A stretch of DNA of 8,598 nucleotides, from positions 4,761-13,358 of the forward strand of contig PMLN01000160.1 of assembly GCA_003158885.1 (NCBI GenBank), given 5' to 3'. Numbering within the stretch: position 1 is the stretch's first letter; each line of letters opens with the position of its first letter. The DNA is from Anaerolineae bacterium. Its GTDB lineage: Bacteria; Chloroflexota; Anaerolineae; Anaerolineales; Villigracilaceae. Both the position numbers and the translations under genes were made by a program. Shown here piece by piece: positions 1 to 6,563 of this stretch. The notes beneath the pieces were generated by a model that ran no database searches, had not been told where the DNA came from, and saw only the letters and a list, made by a program, of their open reading frames with translations.

Positions 1-6
1 TCTCCT
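1..6 (-). promoter_or_regulatory. Shine-Dalgarno-like site at the end of hdrA
   Basis: Read on the minus strand, AGGAGA overlaps the TAG stop codon of hdrA (5-7). A strong ribosome binding sequence exactly at a stop codon is typical of a closely spaced next gene, and the hdrC-hdrB-hdrA genes here are themselves overlapping. The start codon would lie beyond the left edge, so the downstream gene is inferred and not seen. Confidence 0.4.
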
Positions 7-2047
7 AAGCGGCTACCGGTTCCGGTTCAACATTCAACATCATCAGGCCTTCGATCTGCGCCATGATCTGATCGTTGCTGAAGCCTGTGCCGGTAATCGC
101 ACCTGCGGGGCAGGCAGCCACACACGTTCCACAACCCTGGCACAGCGCGGGATTGATCTCGGTGACCATGCGGTCTTCGTGGAATGTGATGGCGTTGAAT
201 GGGCATAAGCCGTTGCAGATGCGGCAGCCCGAACATCTCTCTTCGACCACGCTGGCGCGTATCGGTTCCAGGGCGACTGCTTTTTGCTCGATCTTGCCAA
301 GCACACGTGCTGCAGCAGCCGCACCCTGCGCGACGCTGGCTGGAATGTCCTTGGGCCCCTGAGCGCAGCCTGCGATGTAAATACCTTCGGTCATCGTTGC
401 AACGGGATCAAGCTTCGGATGTTTCTCAGTGAACCAACCATTTGCCGAACACGAGATACCGAACGTCCTGGCTGTTTCTTTCGAGTCTTTGCGCGGCTCC
501 AAACCCGCGGATAAAATCACCATGTCCACCGGGATGCGGCGCTGTTTGCCGATCAGCGTATCCTCGACTTGTATGATGAGTTTGCCTTTTTCGCTTTCGA
601 CTCGCGGCACATCCGATACCTCAGCGACTTTGCCGCGCACAAATAAAGTCCCTTCTTCCAACACGCGCTGATAGAACTCATCGTAGTCCTTGAACGCTGC
701 ACGTATGTCAATGTAGAAGTTGTAAACCGTCGCGCCCGTGCGCTCGTGGACGAGATGGGCAAATTTCAAACTCTGCATACAGCAAATCACCGAGCAGTAA
801 TTATTGAAGTTCTTGTCGCGTGAACCGACGCAGTGAATGATGCCAACCGATTGCGGCGTCGTTTTTCCGTCTCTTAAAACCACGTTGCCATTCGTAGGAC
901 CTGCCGCGTTGAACAAGCGTTCCATCTCCAGCGACGTGAAAACGTTGGGCAATCTGCCGTAGCCATAGTTGGTCATGCGGCGCGCATCGAATAGATCATA
1001 GCCTGTGGCCAGAATGATATTGCCGACTTTGAGGGTCAGGATTTGATCCTGTTGATCGAAGACGATGGCTTTGGGGGCGCAGAATATCTCACAAGCTTTG
1101 CAGGTTCCCTTTTCATAATAGGTACAGTTGGGAACATCGATGACCGGAAAATTTGGCACGGCTTGTGGGAAGGGCGTATATACGGCTTTGCGATAACCCA
1201 GCCCGGCCTCGAATACATTGTCAATGACTTTCTTCGGGCATTTCTCCTGGCAGATCCCACATCCGGTGCAAAGTTCTTCATCAACCTTGCGGGCTTTCTT
1301 GCGAACGGTCACCGTGAAGCTGCCAACGTAGCCTTCTACTTTCTCCACTTCACTCCAGGTCAGTAATGTGATATTGGGATGGGAGCCGACATCCACCATC
1401 TTCGGCGTCAGGATGCAGGCGGAACAATCCAGCGTTGGGAAGGTTTTATCAAATTGAGCCATGTGCCCGCCGATGGACGGCTCGCGTTCCACCAGATATA
1501 CATGGAAGCCGGCGTCTGCGATCTCCAGCGCGCTTTGAATGCCCGCAATCCCTCCGCCGACGATTAATGTGGCGGGGTTGATCGGCACGGTCATCGGTTC
1601 CAGCGGGACATGATGGCGGACGCGTTCCACGCCGCCGGAAATCATGGCTTTTGCCTTGGCGGTCGCCGCGGCTTTATCGGTATGCACCCATGAGACCTGC
1701 TCGCGGATTGAAACCATCTCGCATAGGAACGGATTAAGCCCGGCGTTGGCGCAGGCAGTCCTGAATGTCTTTTCGTGCAAGTGCGGCGAACATGCCGCAA
1801 CGATCACACGGTTCAAGCCCAGCTCTTTGATATCCTTTTCGATCAATTCCTGGCCGAGGCTGGAGCACATGAATTTGTATTCACGCGCGATTACCACGCC
1901 GCGATGTTTCAAGTATTTCGCGGCCCACTCGGCCACTTGCACAACATCCACCACGCCGGCAATATTTGTGCCGCAATGGCAGACGTAAACACCGATCTTT
2001 TCCTGACCATCGTTCGAGGAGGTGTTTTCGATCATATTCTCAGTCAT
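5..2047 (-). CDS. hdrA: HdrA-type FAD/iron-sulfur subunit of heterodisulfide-reductase-like complex
   Basis: 680-residue soluble flavoprotein, full length for HdrA (about 650-680). In this family HdrA carries the FAD that splits or merges electron pairs and passes electrons to HdrC and HdrB. Visible in order: an N-terminal domain with C23/C25, C61 and C86; the FAD-binding GGGIAG loop at 164-169 with the acidic strand end near E187; DCSAC at 207-211; an inserted ferredoxin domain with C260/C263/C266/C270 and C308/C316/C319/C323; the CX11CX3CC motif C406-C418-C422-C423 typical of HdrA; and a C-terminal two-cluster ferredoxin domain with C605/C608/C611/C615 and C636/C639/C642/C646. No motif is missing and no MvhD domain is fused. 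The ATG overlaps the hdrB stop (ATGA) and is preceded by AGAGGTGA, which supports this start. The natural substrate is not shown by sequence; the divergent metVF suggests coupling to methylene-THF reduction. Confidence 0.95.
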   Translation of the reverse strand: MTENMIENTSSNDGQEKIGVYVCHCGTNIAGVVDVVQVAEWAAKYLKHRGVVIAREYKFMCSSLGQELIEKDIKELGLNRVIVAACSPHLHEKTFRTACANAGLNPFLCEMVSIREQVSWVHTDKAAATAKAKAMISGGVERVRHHVPLEPMTVPINPATLIVGGGIAGIQSALEIADAGFHVYLVEREPSIGGHMAQFDKTFPTLDCSACILTPKMVDVGSHPNITLLTWSEVEKVEGYVGSFTVTVRKKARKVDEELCTGCGICQEKCPKKVIDNVFEAGLGYRKAVYTPFPQAVPNFPVIDVPNCTYYEKGTCKACEIFCAPKAIVFDQQDQILTLKVGNIILATGYDLFDARRMTNYGYGRLPNVFTSLEMERLFNAAGPTNGNVVLRDGKTTPQSVGIIHCVGSRDKNFNNYCSVICCMQSLKFAHLVHERTGATVYNFYIDIRAAFKDYDEFYQRVLEEGTLFVRGKVAEVSDVPRVESEKGKLIIQVEDTLIGKQRRIPVDMVILSAGLEPRKDSKETARTFGISCSANGWFTEKHPKLDPVATMTEGIYIAGCAQGPKDIPASVAQGAAAAARVLGKIEQKAVALEPIRASVVEERCSGCRICNGLCPFNAITFHEDRMVTEINPALCQGCGTCVAACPAGAITGTGFSNDQIMAQIEGLMMLNVEPEPVAA

Positions 2048-3057
2048 TTTGTCACCTCTTTCTTCAGCGTTTCGATTTGGGGATTTGCCAGCGGTGTCGG
2101 CATGGGCAATCCCTCCGGTTTGCGCGGCCGGCGCGGCGGCGCGGGCGGAGTCTCCGGCGGAGCTTTGACGCCAATTGCATCCAACACATTCCTGGCGCTA
2201 ACCAGTTCGAGCCCAAAACCCAGCTCTTTGGGATCAATCCCAAAAGCCAATCCCATTAACTGTGTAAAGAATAAGATGGGCATGTGATAATTGGTTCCGA
2301 AGAAACCGTTCATTTCGCCCTGGTAGCCGTCAATATTCAACTGGCACATCGGGCAAATGGTTGTCATCACATCCGTGTCGCGTTCATCTGCGACAGAGAT
2401 CAACCGGCGGAGCATTTCGAAGGCAGTCGCCGGGCTGATTTGAGGCATGTGCCCGCCGCAGCATTCGGTCTTGAGCGGATAATCCACCACGTCCGCCCCC
2501 AGGGTTTTGAGCAGCATGTCCAATTCGACGGGAAGATCGTGGTCGGACCAACGATGATCGTAATCGGGACGAGGCACCATACAGCCGAGATAGGGCGCTA
2601 CGCGCACTCCCTTCAGCGGGCGAACCACATTCTTCTCGACCACATCCAACCCAATGTCGTAAATGATGACATCCAACAGGTGATGGATATCCAGTGAACC
2701 GGGTTTGTAGGAAAGGTTTCCAGCGGCCAGCGCTTCATTGACCTGGCGTCCAAGTTTGGGCTGTTCACGCATGTAGTGGTCAGCCTTTGCCAGGTTGAGA
2801 TAACAAGCTGAACAGGGTGCGACCACCTTGCGCGTCCCATTGGCGGCTTGTTCCGCCGCCAGCGCCAGGTTACGCGCGATCAAGGCATAGGCGGGAGTTT
2901 TGCTGATGCCAAAGTATTCCGTTGCACCGCAGCAATTCCAGTCATCGATTTCCTTTAGGTTGAGGCCGATCGGTTTGCTAATGGCTTTGAGTGAATCATA
3001 GTAAGCCCGCGCTCCGGTCTCCATCGAACAACCGGGATAGAGAATATAATCGCTCAT
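2044..3057 (-). CDS. hdrB: HdrB-type CCG-domain subunit of heterodisulfide-reductase-like complex
   Basis: 337 residues with two complete CCG domains. The first uses C10, C42-C43 and C82/C85; the second uses C159, C199-C200 and C235/C238. In methanogen HdrB such motifs hold two noncubane [4Fe-4S] clusters at the heterodisulfide reduction site. With all ligands present the protein should be redox-competent. In bacteria HdrB need not act on CoM-S-S-CoB, and the real electron acceptor is unknown here. The protein is about 40 residues longer than usual because of a proline-rich tail (about 297-337). The start overlaps the hdrC stop by four bases (ATGA) and has TGGAGG upstream; the stop overlaps the hdrA start the same way, so translation of the three genes is likely coupled. 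Confidence 0.94.
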   Translation of the reverse strand: MSDYILYPGCSMETGARAYYDSLKAISKPIGLNLKEIDDWNCCGATEYFGISKTPAYALIARNLALAAEQAANGTRKVVAPCSACYLNLAKADHYMREQPKLGRQVNEALAAGNLSYKPGSLDIHHLLDVIIYDIGLDVVEKNVVRPLKGVRVAPYLGCMVPRPDYDHRWSDHDLPVELDMLLKTLGADVVDYPLKTECCGGHMPQISPATAFEMLRRLISVADERDTDVMTTICPMCQLNIDGYQGEMNGFFGTNYHMPILFFTQLMGLAFGIDPKELGFGLELVSARNVLDAIGVKAPPETPPAPPRRPRKPEGLPMPTPLANPQIETLKKEVTK

Positions 3058-3656
3058 TGTTCGGCCTCCAGTTCCTTGGCACGTTTCAAGATCGCCTTGA
3101 GCTGTTTCATGTTCTTGATGCGTGTAGGTGTCAGATTCATGCGCTTTTTGCTCAACATGCCCATCCCCATCGGCACCATGTTGGTGAGCCGCAAGGGGAA
3201 GTGTTTGAGATAATGACGGGAAGCCAATCCAATTTCGAAACTACGCCCGTAATCTTCGACCATATCTACAAAGGTCTGTGAGAAATCGGGCGCCGTCGAG
3301 TCTTGGACCAGTTTGGCGTCAACTGCCATGGTTTTGAGCGTGTACATTACATCCGGAATATGAATGTTTTGCGGACAGCGCACAACGCAGTGGTAGCATG
3401 AAACACAAATCCACGGCGTATTGCTCTTTAGAGCCTCTTCACGCATGCCGGCCCGCAGCATGGCAAAAAGCCTGCGCGGGGTATCCTCCATTTCGACGGC
3501 GGAAGGGCAGGAACCGCCGCACGTTCCACACTGGATGCACATCTCGAGGTTGGAGACGCCCGCAGTACGGGATGCGACTTCCTTAAGCAAGGTCAGATCC
3601 TCAATTTGTTTGGGATCTGAAACAGGTGTCGATGAAATCGTTAGAGCCTCGGTCAT
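3054..3656 (-). CDS. hdrC: HdrC-type ferredoxin subunit of heterodisulfide-reductase-like complex
   Basis: 200 residues from the chosen start. HdrC is the small two-cluster electron wire between HdrA and HdrB. Two CX2CX2CX3CP motifs are visible (numbered from this start): C40/C43/C46/C50 and C84/C87/C90/C94, each followed by proline. The C-terminal third is helical and basic (KKRMN, KNMKQLKAILKRAKELE) without further cysteines. Two ATGs lie further upstream (3674 and 3671), but only the ATG at 3656 has a purine-rich GAGAGG just before it (3661-3666), so that start is preferred; the alternative would add six residues. It is the first gene of the minus-strand operon and its stop overlaps hdrB by four bases. 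Confidence 0.93.
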   Translation of the reverse strand: MTEALTISSTPVSDPKQIEDLTLLKEVASRTAGVSNLEMCIQCGTCGGSCPSAVEMEDTPRRLFAMLRAGMREEALKSNTPWICVSCYHCVVRCPQNIHIPDVMYTLKTMAVDAKLVQDSTAPDFSQTFVDMVEDYGRSFEIGLASRHYLKHFPLRLTNMVPMGMGMLSKKRMNLTPTRIKNMKQLKAILKRAKELEAEQ

Positions 3657-3890
3657 AGGACCTCTCTTCATCATAGAATGAACGCCGTTATTCCCCCAGC
3701 TAATTTTGATGCTTTAACGGGTTATTATCCATAAGTATGTGGCTTTTCTTACAACCCTGCCAGATATAAATATCCTCCTTTGCTCATGATGATTGTCCTT
3801 CTTACAAATTACGGCTTATTTCTTCATATTTCCCTATCTAATGCGCCTCCCATGTATTTTGGGATGGAGAGCTTATGTATGGGGGAAACG
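3657..3890. promoter_or_regulatory. Divergent intergenic region between hdrC and metVF (promoter part)
   Basis: This AT-richer stretch must hold the hdrC promoter and probably the metVF promoter, but no consensus pair stands out. On the minus strand TTGTAA (3749-3754) and GATAAT (3724-3729) are separated by 19 bases, longer than ideal. A small imperfect palindrome, GATAT-AA-ATATC, lies at 3763-3774. Beside it the minus strand reads AAAGGAGGA, a good Shine-Dalgarno sequence with no ATG at a usable distance. No gene or terminator is supported here. Confidence 0.3.
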
Positions 3891-4126
3891 ATGACAACTC
3901 CAAACGCTTTGGATCGTTTTGCACCCAATTTATATGCTGTGAATGGCATGATGTCTGTCATCCATCGGATAGAGACGAAAGACACTGGCAATCCACTGGT
4001 GCGCGCCTACAATAAGATTAAGGAACGAACAGCCGTTTTAAAATCTCAGGGTTCAAGTGTTGGACACCATGCAAACATGGCCGGTGTGGAACTTGGAACC
4101 TGGCGCCGAACAAGGAGATATTCGTC
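3891..4126 (+). other. Open reading region upstream of metVF, possibly a displaced N-terminus
   Basis: An ATG at 3891, weakly preceded by GGGGGA, opens a frame reading MTTPNALDRFAPNLYAVNGM and onward. It has no stop before metVF and runs on uselessly inside metVF to 4364. The metVF frame is itself open back to a TAA at 4019-4021 and encodes a cysteine-bearing stretch, KCWTPCKHGRCGTWNL, but offers no ATG, GTG or TTG before 4127. A -1 shift at T TTA AAA (4037-4043) would join the two into one protein of about 576 residues. It may be a real longer N-terminus, a decayed or wrongly assembled one, a small separate gene, or untranslated leader. I do not recognise the sequence and cannot choose among these. 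Confidence 0.25.
4112..4117 (+). promoter_or_regulatory. Ribosome binding site of metVF
   Basis: AAGGAG lies 9 bases before the ATG at 4127. It supports translation starting at 4127 rather than only through the upstream open frame. Confidence 0.6.
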
Positions 4127-5620
4127 ATGCCCGGATTTACACCTGGCCGCCGCTGGCAACCGCGCTTTTATCCGTTCAAACGTGAAACGTTTGGAAATCG
4201 TGCGCTGGAAACAATTGAATTTACGATCAAAGGCCCACTCTGGGGATGCCGCATGTGTGGAAACTGCCTCCTGCAGGAGACGGCCTTCATCTGCCCGATG
4301 GAATGTCCAAAAGGACTGCGCAATGGCCCATGCGGCGGCTCAACGCCTGAATATTGCTACGTAGATGAAACCCGGCCCTGCATTTGGTATAAAATCTACG
4401 AACGTTCCTTCCGGATGGGGACTCAGGGAAAATTGCTTGAAGTATTGCCTCCTCTGGATTGGGAAAAAACAGGCGGAGAAACCTGGAAGGATGTGGTGGA
4501 TACGATCCGAAAGAATGGCACAGGCAAAGTGTTCAAGAACGTCCTGTTCAACCAGGACGGGCAGCGCGCAACCACATGGAACCTGATCTTCCGTTCCGTG
4601 CGCCAGCCCGAATGGTGGCAGGGAGATGACCAATACCACTCACCTGCCTATTCCGAGCCGGTCTCAAACCTGGAGAAACATCTAAAAGCAGGGGAATTTG
4701 TGGTGGCTTGCGAAATCGCCCCTCCCCTGAGTATGTCCACAAAAAAGCTGACTGAGAACATCCAACTGGTCAAGCCATATGTTACGGCCATCAACTTCAC
4801 AGACAATGCATCCGCCACCCCGCGCATGACATCCTGGGCCTGTAGCAAGTTCGCCATCGAGAACGGCGCGGAACCGGTTTTGCAGATCGCGGCACGCGAC
4901 CGAACACGGGCCAGCCTGCAGGGAGAAATTCTTGGCGCCACCGCCATGGGTGTCCGTAACGTTTTGTGCGTCACCGGTGACAGCCCCATATTGGCGCCCA
5001 GCCCACGCGGCCGCATGGATATCAATGACATGGATTCGATCCAGATGATCTGGATTTTGCGCCGCATGCGTGACGATGGTCATTACCTGGACGGCCGGGA
5101 GATCAAGTTCCCGCCTAAATTCTTCCTCGGCGCGGCGGCTTCACCTTTTGCCTCCGACCCGAAATTCCAGGCCCTGCGCGAACACAAGAAGGTCAATGCA
5201 GGCGCCCAATTCTTCCAAACCAACTTGGTTTACGATCCAGACCGCATGGAGATTTGGCTGAACGAGATTGCCAAGCGCAACATCTTGGACAAGATCTTTA
5301 TCATGATCGGCATCACGCCGCTCAAGAGCGCCAAGATGACCCATTACATGACCCAGGTCCCAGGCGTGTACATACCTGTTGCCATCATCCATCGAATGGA
5401 TGCAGCGGATGCAAAGGGTGGGCCGAAGGCCGCGCAAGAAGAAGGCGTGCTGATCGCGCTGGAGATTATCGAGAAGATCAAAGGTAAACAAGGCATCCAC
5501 GGTCTGCACATCATGCCTGTAGGCTGGGAAGAGATCGTGCCGCGCATCGTTACAGAAGGCGGCATATTGCCGAAAGATTTCACCGCACCTGCGCCAAAGG
5601 CAGAGAAAATCTCTGCGTGA
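4127..5620 (+). CDS. metF: Fused MetV-MetF methylenetetrahydrofolate reductase
   Basis: 497 residues in two parts. Residues about 30-86 form the cysteine-rich MetV-type (MTHFR_C) module: C41, C44, C47, C56, C60, C69, C77 and C85 around CPKGLRNGPCGG. After a linker, residues about 183-480 form the MetF TIM barrel that reduces 5,10-methylene-THF to 5-methyl-THF with FAD. Recognisable barrel landmarks are CEIAPPLS (E196, the position of the catalytic glutamate), AARDRTR (D258), the CVTGDSP loop near 281-287, GAQFFQTN near 359-366 and GITPLKSAKM near 395-404. In Moorella metV and metF are separate genes acting with HdrABC and MvhD; here they are one polypeptide divergent from hdrCBA. The reaction is the last step of the methyl branch of the Wood-Ljungdahl pathway and also supplies methyl groups for methionine. 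An NAD(P)H-dependent enzyme is possible, but the Hdr genes argue for another electron route. Confidence 0.93.
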   Translation: MPGFTPGRRWQPRFYPFKRETFGNRALETIEFTIKGPLWGCRMCGNCLLQETAFICPMECPKGLRNGPCGGSTPEYCYVDETRPCIWYKIYERSFRMGTQGKLLEVLPPLDWEKTGGETWKDVVDTIRKNGTGKVFKNVLFNQDGQRATTWNLIFRSVRQPEWWQGDDQYHSPAYSEPVSNLEKHLKAGEFVVACEIAPPLSMSTKKLTENIQLVKPYVTAINFTDNASATPRMTSWACSKFAIENGAEPVLQIAARDRTRASLQGEILGATAMGVRNVLCVTGDSPILAPSPRGRMDINDMDSIQMIWILRRMRDDGHYLDGREIKFPPKFFLGAAASPFASDPKFQALREHKKVNAGAQFFQTNLVYDPDRMEIWLNEIAKRNILDKIFIMIGITPLKSAKMTHYMTQVPGVYIPVAIIHRMDAADAKGGPKAAQEEGVLIALEIIEKIKGKQGIHGLHIMPVGWEEIVPRIVTEGGILPKDFTAPAPKAEKISA

Positions 5621-5640
5621 AGAACTGCCGGGGCGCAGAG
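5600..5640 (+). promoter_or_regulatory. Two mutually exclusive hairpins across the metVF stop codon
   Basis: GCAGAG (5600-5605) can pair perfectly with CTCTGC (5611-5616) across a 5-base loop. CTCTGCG (5611-5617) can alternatively pair perfectly with CGCAGAG (5634-5640). The shared middle arm makes the two structures exclusive, as in attenuators, but no T-run follows, so this is not a standard terminator. It may instead be an eroded intergenic repeat or chance. Confidence 0.35.
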
Positions 5641-5714
5641 TCGCCGACAGGAACATTCCTGCGTGCCACTGCGACCCTGCGGCAGATGTTTTCGCCAAGG
5701 GAAGCCAAACGCCT

Positions 5715-5736
5715 GGATATCTGCAACAGGATATCC
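5715..5736 (+). promoter_or_regulatory. Inverted repeat upstream of the acetyltransferase gene
   Basis: GGATATC (5715-5721) and GATATCC (5730-5736) form a 7-base perfect inverted repeat with an 8-base loop, ending 18 bases before the proposed ATG at 5755. It could be a leader hairpin or an operator; no T-run follows. Confidence 0.3.
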
Positions 5737-5754
5737 TATCATGAGAGAAGGCCT

Positions 5755-6321
5755 ATGCTTCCTGAACAAATTAAAAATTTCCGCGAAATGATCACCCTCA
5801 AAGATGGGACGTATGTCTTGTTGCGCCCCATGCTGAAGGAGGATGAAGCGCGTCTGATGGAATTCTATTCGGCTGTGACCGACGATGATTTGCGTTATCT
5901 CCGCCACAACGTCAGAGAACCTGCGGTAATCCGGGAATGGTGCGGGCATCTCGATTATGAGAAAGCCCTGCCTGTGCTCGCCTTCGCCAAAGAACGCGTG
6001 GTGGGAAGCGCCTCACTTCATTTCTATGCAGGTTCCAAGCGTCATATCGCCGAAGTCCGCTTGTTCCTCGCCAGGGACTATCGCAAATGCGGCCTGGGTG
6101 TGAAGATGGTGCGTGCCCTCATCGAATTGGCGCGCAAACAAGGGTTGGGTATTCTAATGGTTGAAATCATCACCGATGAAACAAAAATGATCAAAGCTTT
6201 TGAGTCGCTGGGCTTTAAAACTCGGGCGGCATTGGACAATTACTTCATGCTCCCCGATGGCGACTTGCGCGATGTCGTTCTGATGACCCTGCCGCTGCGG
6301 CTGCAGACAGAAGTCTTCTAG
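5755..6321 (+). CDS. GNAT family N-acetyltransferase
   Basis: 188 residues from the chosen start; one GNAT domain. GNAT enzymes move the acetyl group of acetyl-CoA to an amine. The N-terminal DGTYVLLRPMLKEDE (about 17-31) followed by a helix, the strand HIAEVRLFLARDYR (97-110) and the acetyl-CoA pyrophosphate loop R110-K-C-G113-L-G115 are clear, and AFESLGF (148-154) is the typical end of the fold. The beginning resembles the acetyltransferase domain of Pat-type protein lysine acetylases, but no cyclic-nucleotide or CoA-ligase domain is attached and the substrate cannot be read. The frame opens at a GTG overlapping the metVF stop (5617), but the 46 extra residues do not look like GNAT sequence and span hairpins. 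ATG 5755 follows GAGAGAAGG closely and is preferred; ATG 5788 is another option. It is probably co-transcribed with metVF. Confidence 0.85.
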   Translation: MLPEQIKNFREMITLKDGTYVLLRPMLKEDEARLMEFYSAVTDDDLRYLRHNVREPAVIREWCGHLDYEKALPVLAFAKERVVGSASLHFYAGSKRHIAEVRLFLARDYRKCGLGVKMVRALIELARKQGLGILMVEIITDETKMIKAFESLGFKTRAALDNYFMLPDGDLRDVVLMTLPLRLQTEVF

Positions 6322-6508
6322 GTTGGGATAAGGCGGCCTTGACCTCATGTCGTGACGCTGTCCCTGCGCATCAATCCAATCACAGGGCGGCTCAAATTTG
6401 CAAAGGAGTTCTTGGAAAAGAGAGATCGGCGAGGGCGGTTAAGCTAACGACTATTCCAGCTCAAATCCAATTTGGCAGTGAATTCACCCGTTTCCATTTC
6501 TTTTCACC
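6322..6508. other. Intergenic stretch between the acetyltransferase and the ABC operon
   Basis: No gene is supported here. A weak CCCTG/CAGGG pairing and the sequence AAAGGAG followed by a TTG codon that opens only a few codons are visible, but neither is convincing. No rho-independent terminator with a T-run follows the acetyltransferase gene. Confidence 0.4.
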
Positions 6509-6537
6509 TTGACATTTTTTGTAAACAGGTTTATTAT
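6509..6537 (+). promoter_or_regulatory. Sigma-70-type promoter of the membrane protein/ABC operon
   Basis: TTGACA (6509-6514) is a perfect -35 box and TATTAT (6532-6537) a good -10 box, with an ideal 17-base spacer. Transcription would start near 6544, giving a leader of about 20 bases. This is the clearest promoter in the window. Confidence 0.8.
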
Positions 6538-6554
6538 ATGAACTAGTTTACAAA
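6518..6554. promoter_or_regulatory. Operator: 9-base inverted repeat over the promoter
   Basis: TTTGTAAAC (6518-6526) and GTTTACAAA (6546-6554) are perfect inverted repeats. The left arm sits inside the -35/-10 spacer; the right arm covers the expected transcription start and the beginning of the ribosome binding site. A third related half-site, GTTTAT (6529-6534), makes a shorter repeat TAAAC-AG-GTTTA with the left arm. This arrangement fits repression by a dimeric winged-helix protein, most simply the regulator encoded at 7301-7600. Confidence 0.65.
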
Positions 6555-6558
6555 GGAG
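6554..6558 (+). promoter_or_regulatory. Ribosome binding site of the membrane protein gene
   Basis: AGGAG is spaced 5 bases from the ATG at 6564 and shares its first base with the right arm of the operator, so a bound repressor would cover this region of the DNA. Confidence 0.7.
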
Positions 6559-6563
6559 TAAGA

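Noticed and set aside
1775..2287. 170-codon plus-strand open frame across the hdrA/hdrB junction
   Set aside because: It is antisense to two well-conserved genes with complete motifs, resembles no family, and is explained by codon bias of the opposite strand.
3773..3782. AAAGGAGGA on the minus strand as the ribosome binding site of a gene
   Set aside because: No start codon lies at a usable distance and no open frame of note follows before hdrC.
4648..5083. Minus-strand open frames inside metVF
   Set aside because: They overlap the conserved MetF barrel core and show no recognisable protein features.
5617..5754. GTG start of the acetyltransferase overlapping the metVF stop (GTGA)
   Set aside because: The geometry suits translational coupling, but the extra 46 residues do not resemble GNAT sequence and the DNA holds hairpins; ATG 5755 starts right before the conserved region.
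5344..5949. 201-codon minus-strand open frame across the metVF end and acetyltransferase start
   Set aside because: It is a shadow of two real plus-strand genes with no domain, no ribosome binding site and arginine/proline-rich composition typical of antisense frames.
6285..6304. GCCGC-T-GCGGC hairpin at the end of the acetyltransferase gene as a terminator
   Set aside because: It lies inside the coding region, has a one-base loop, and no T-run follows.
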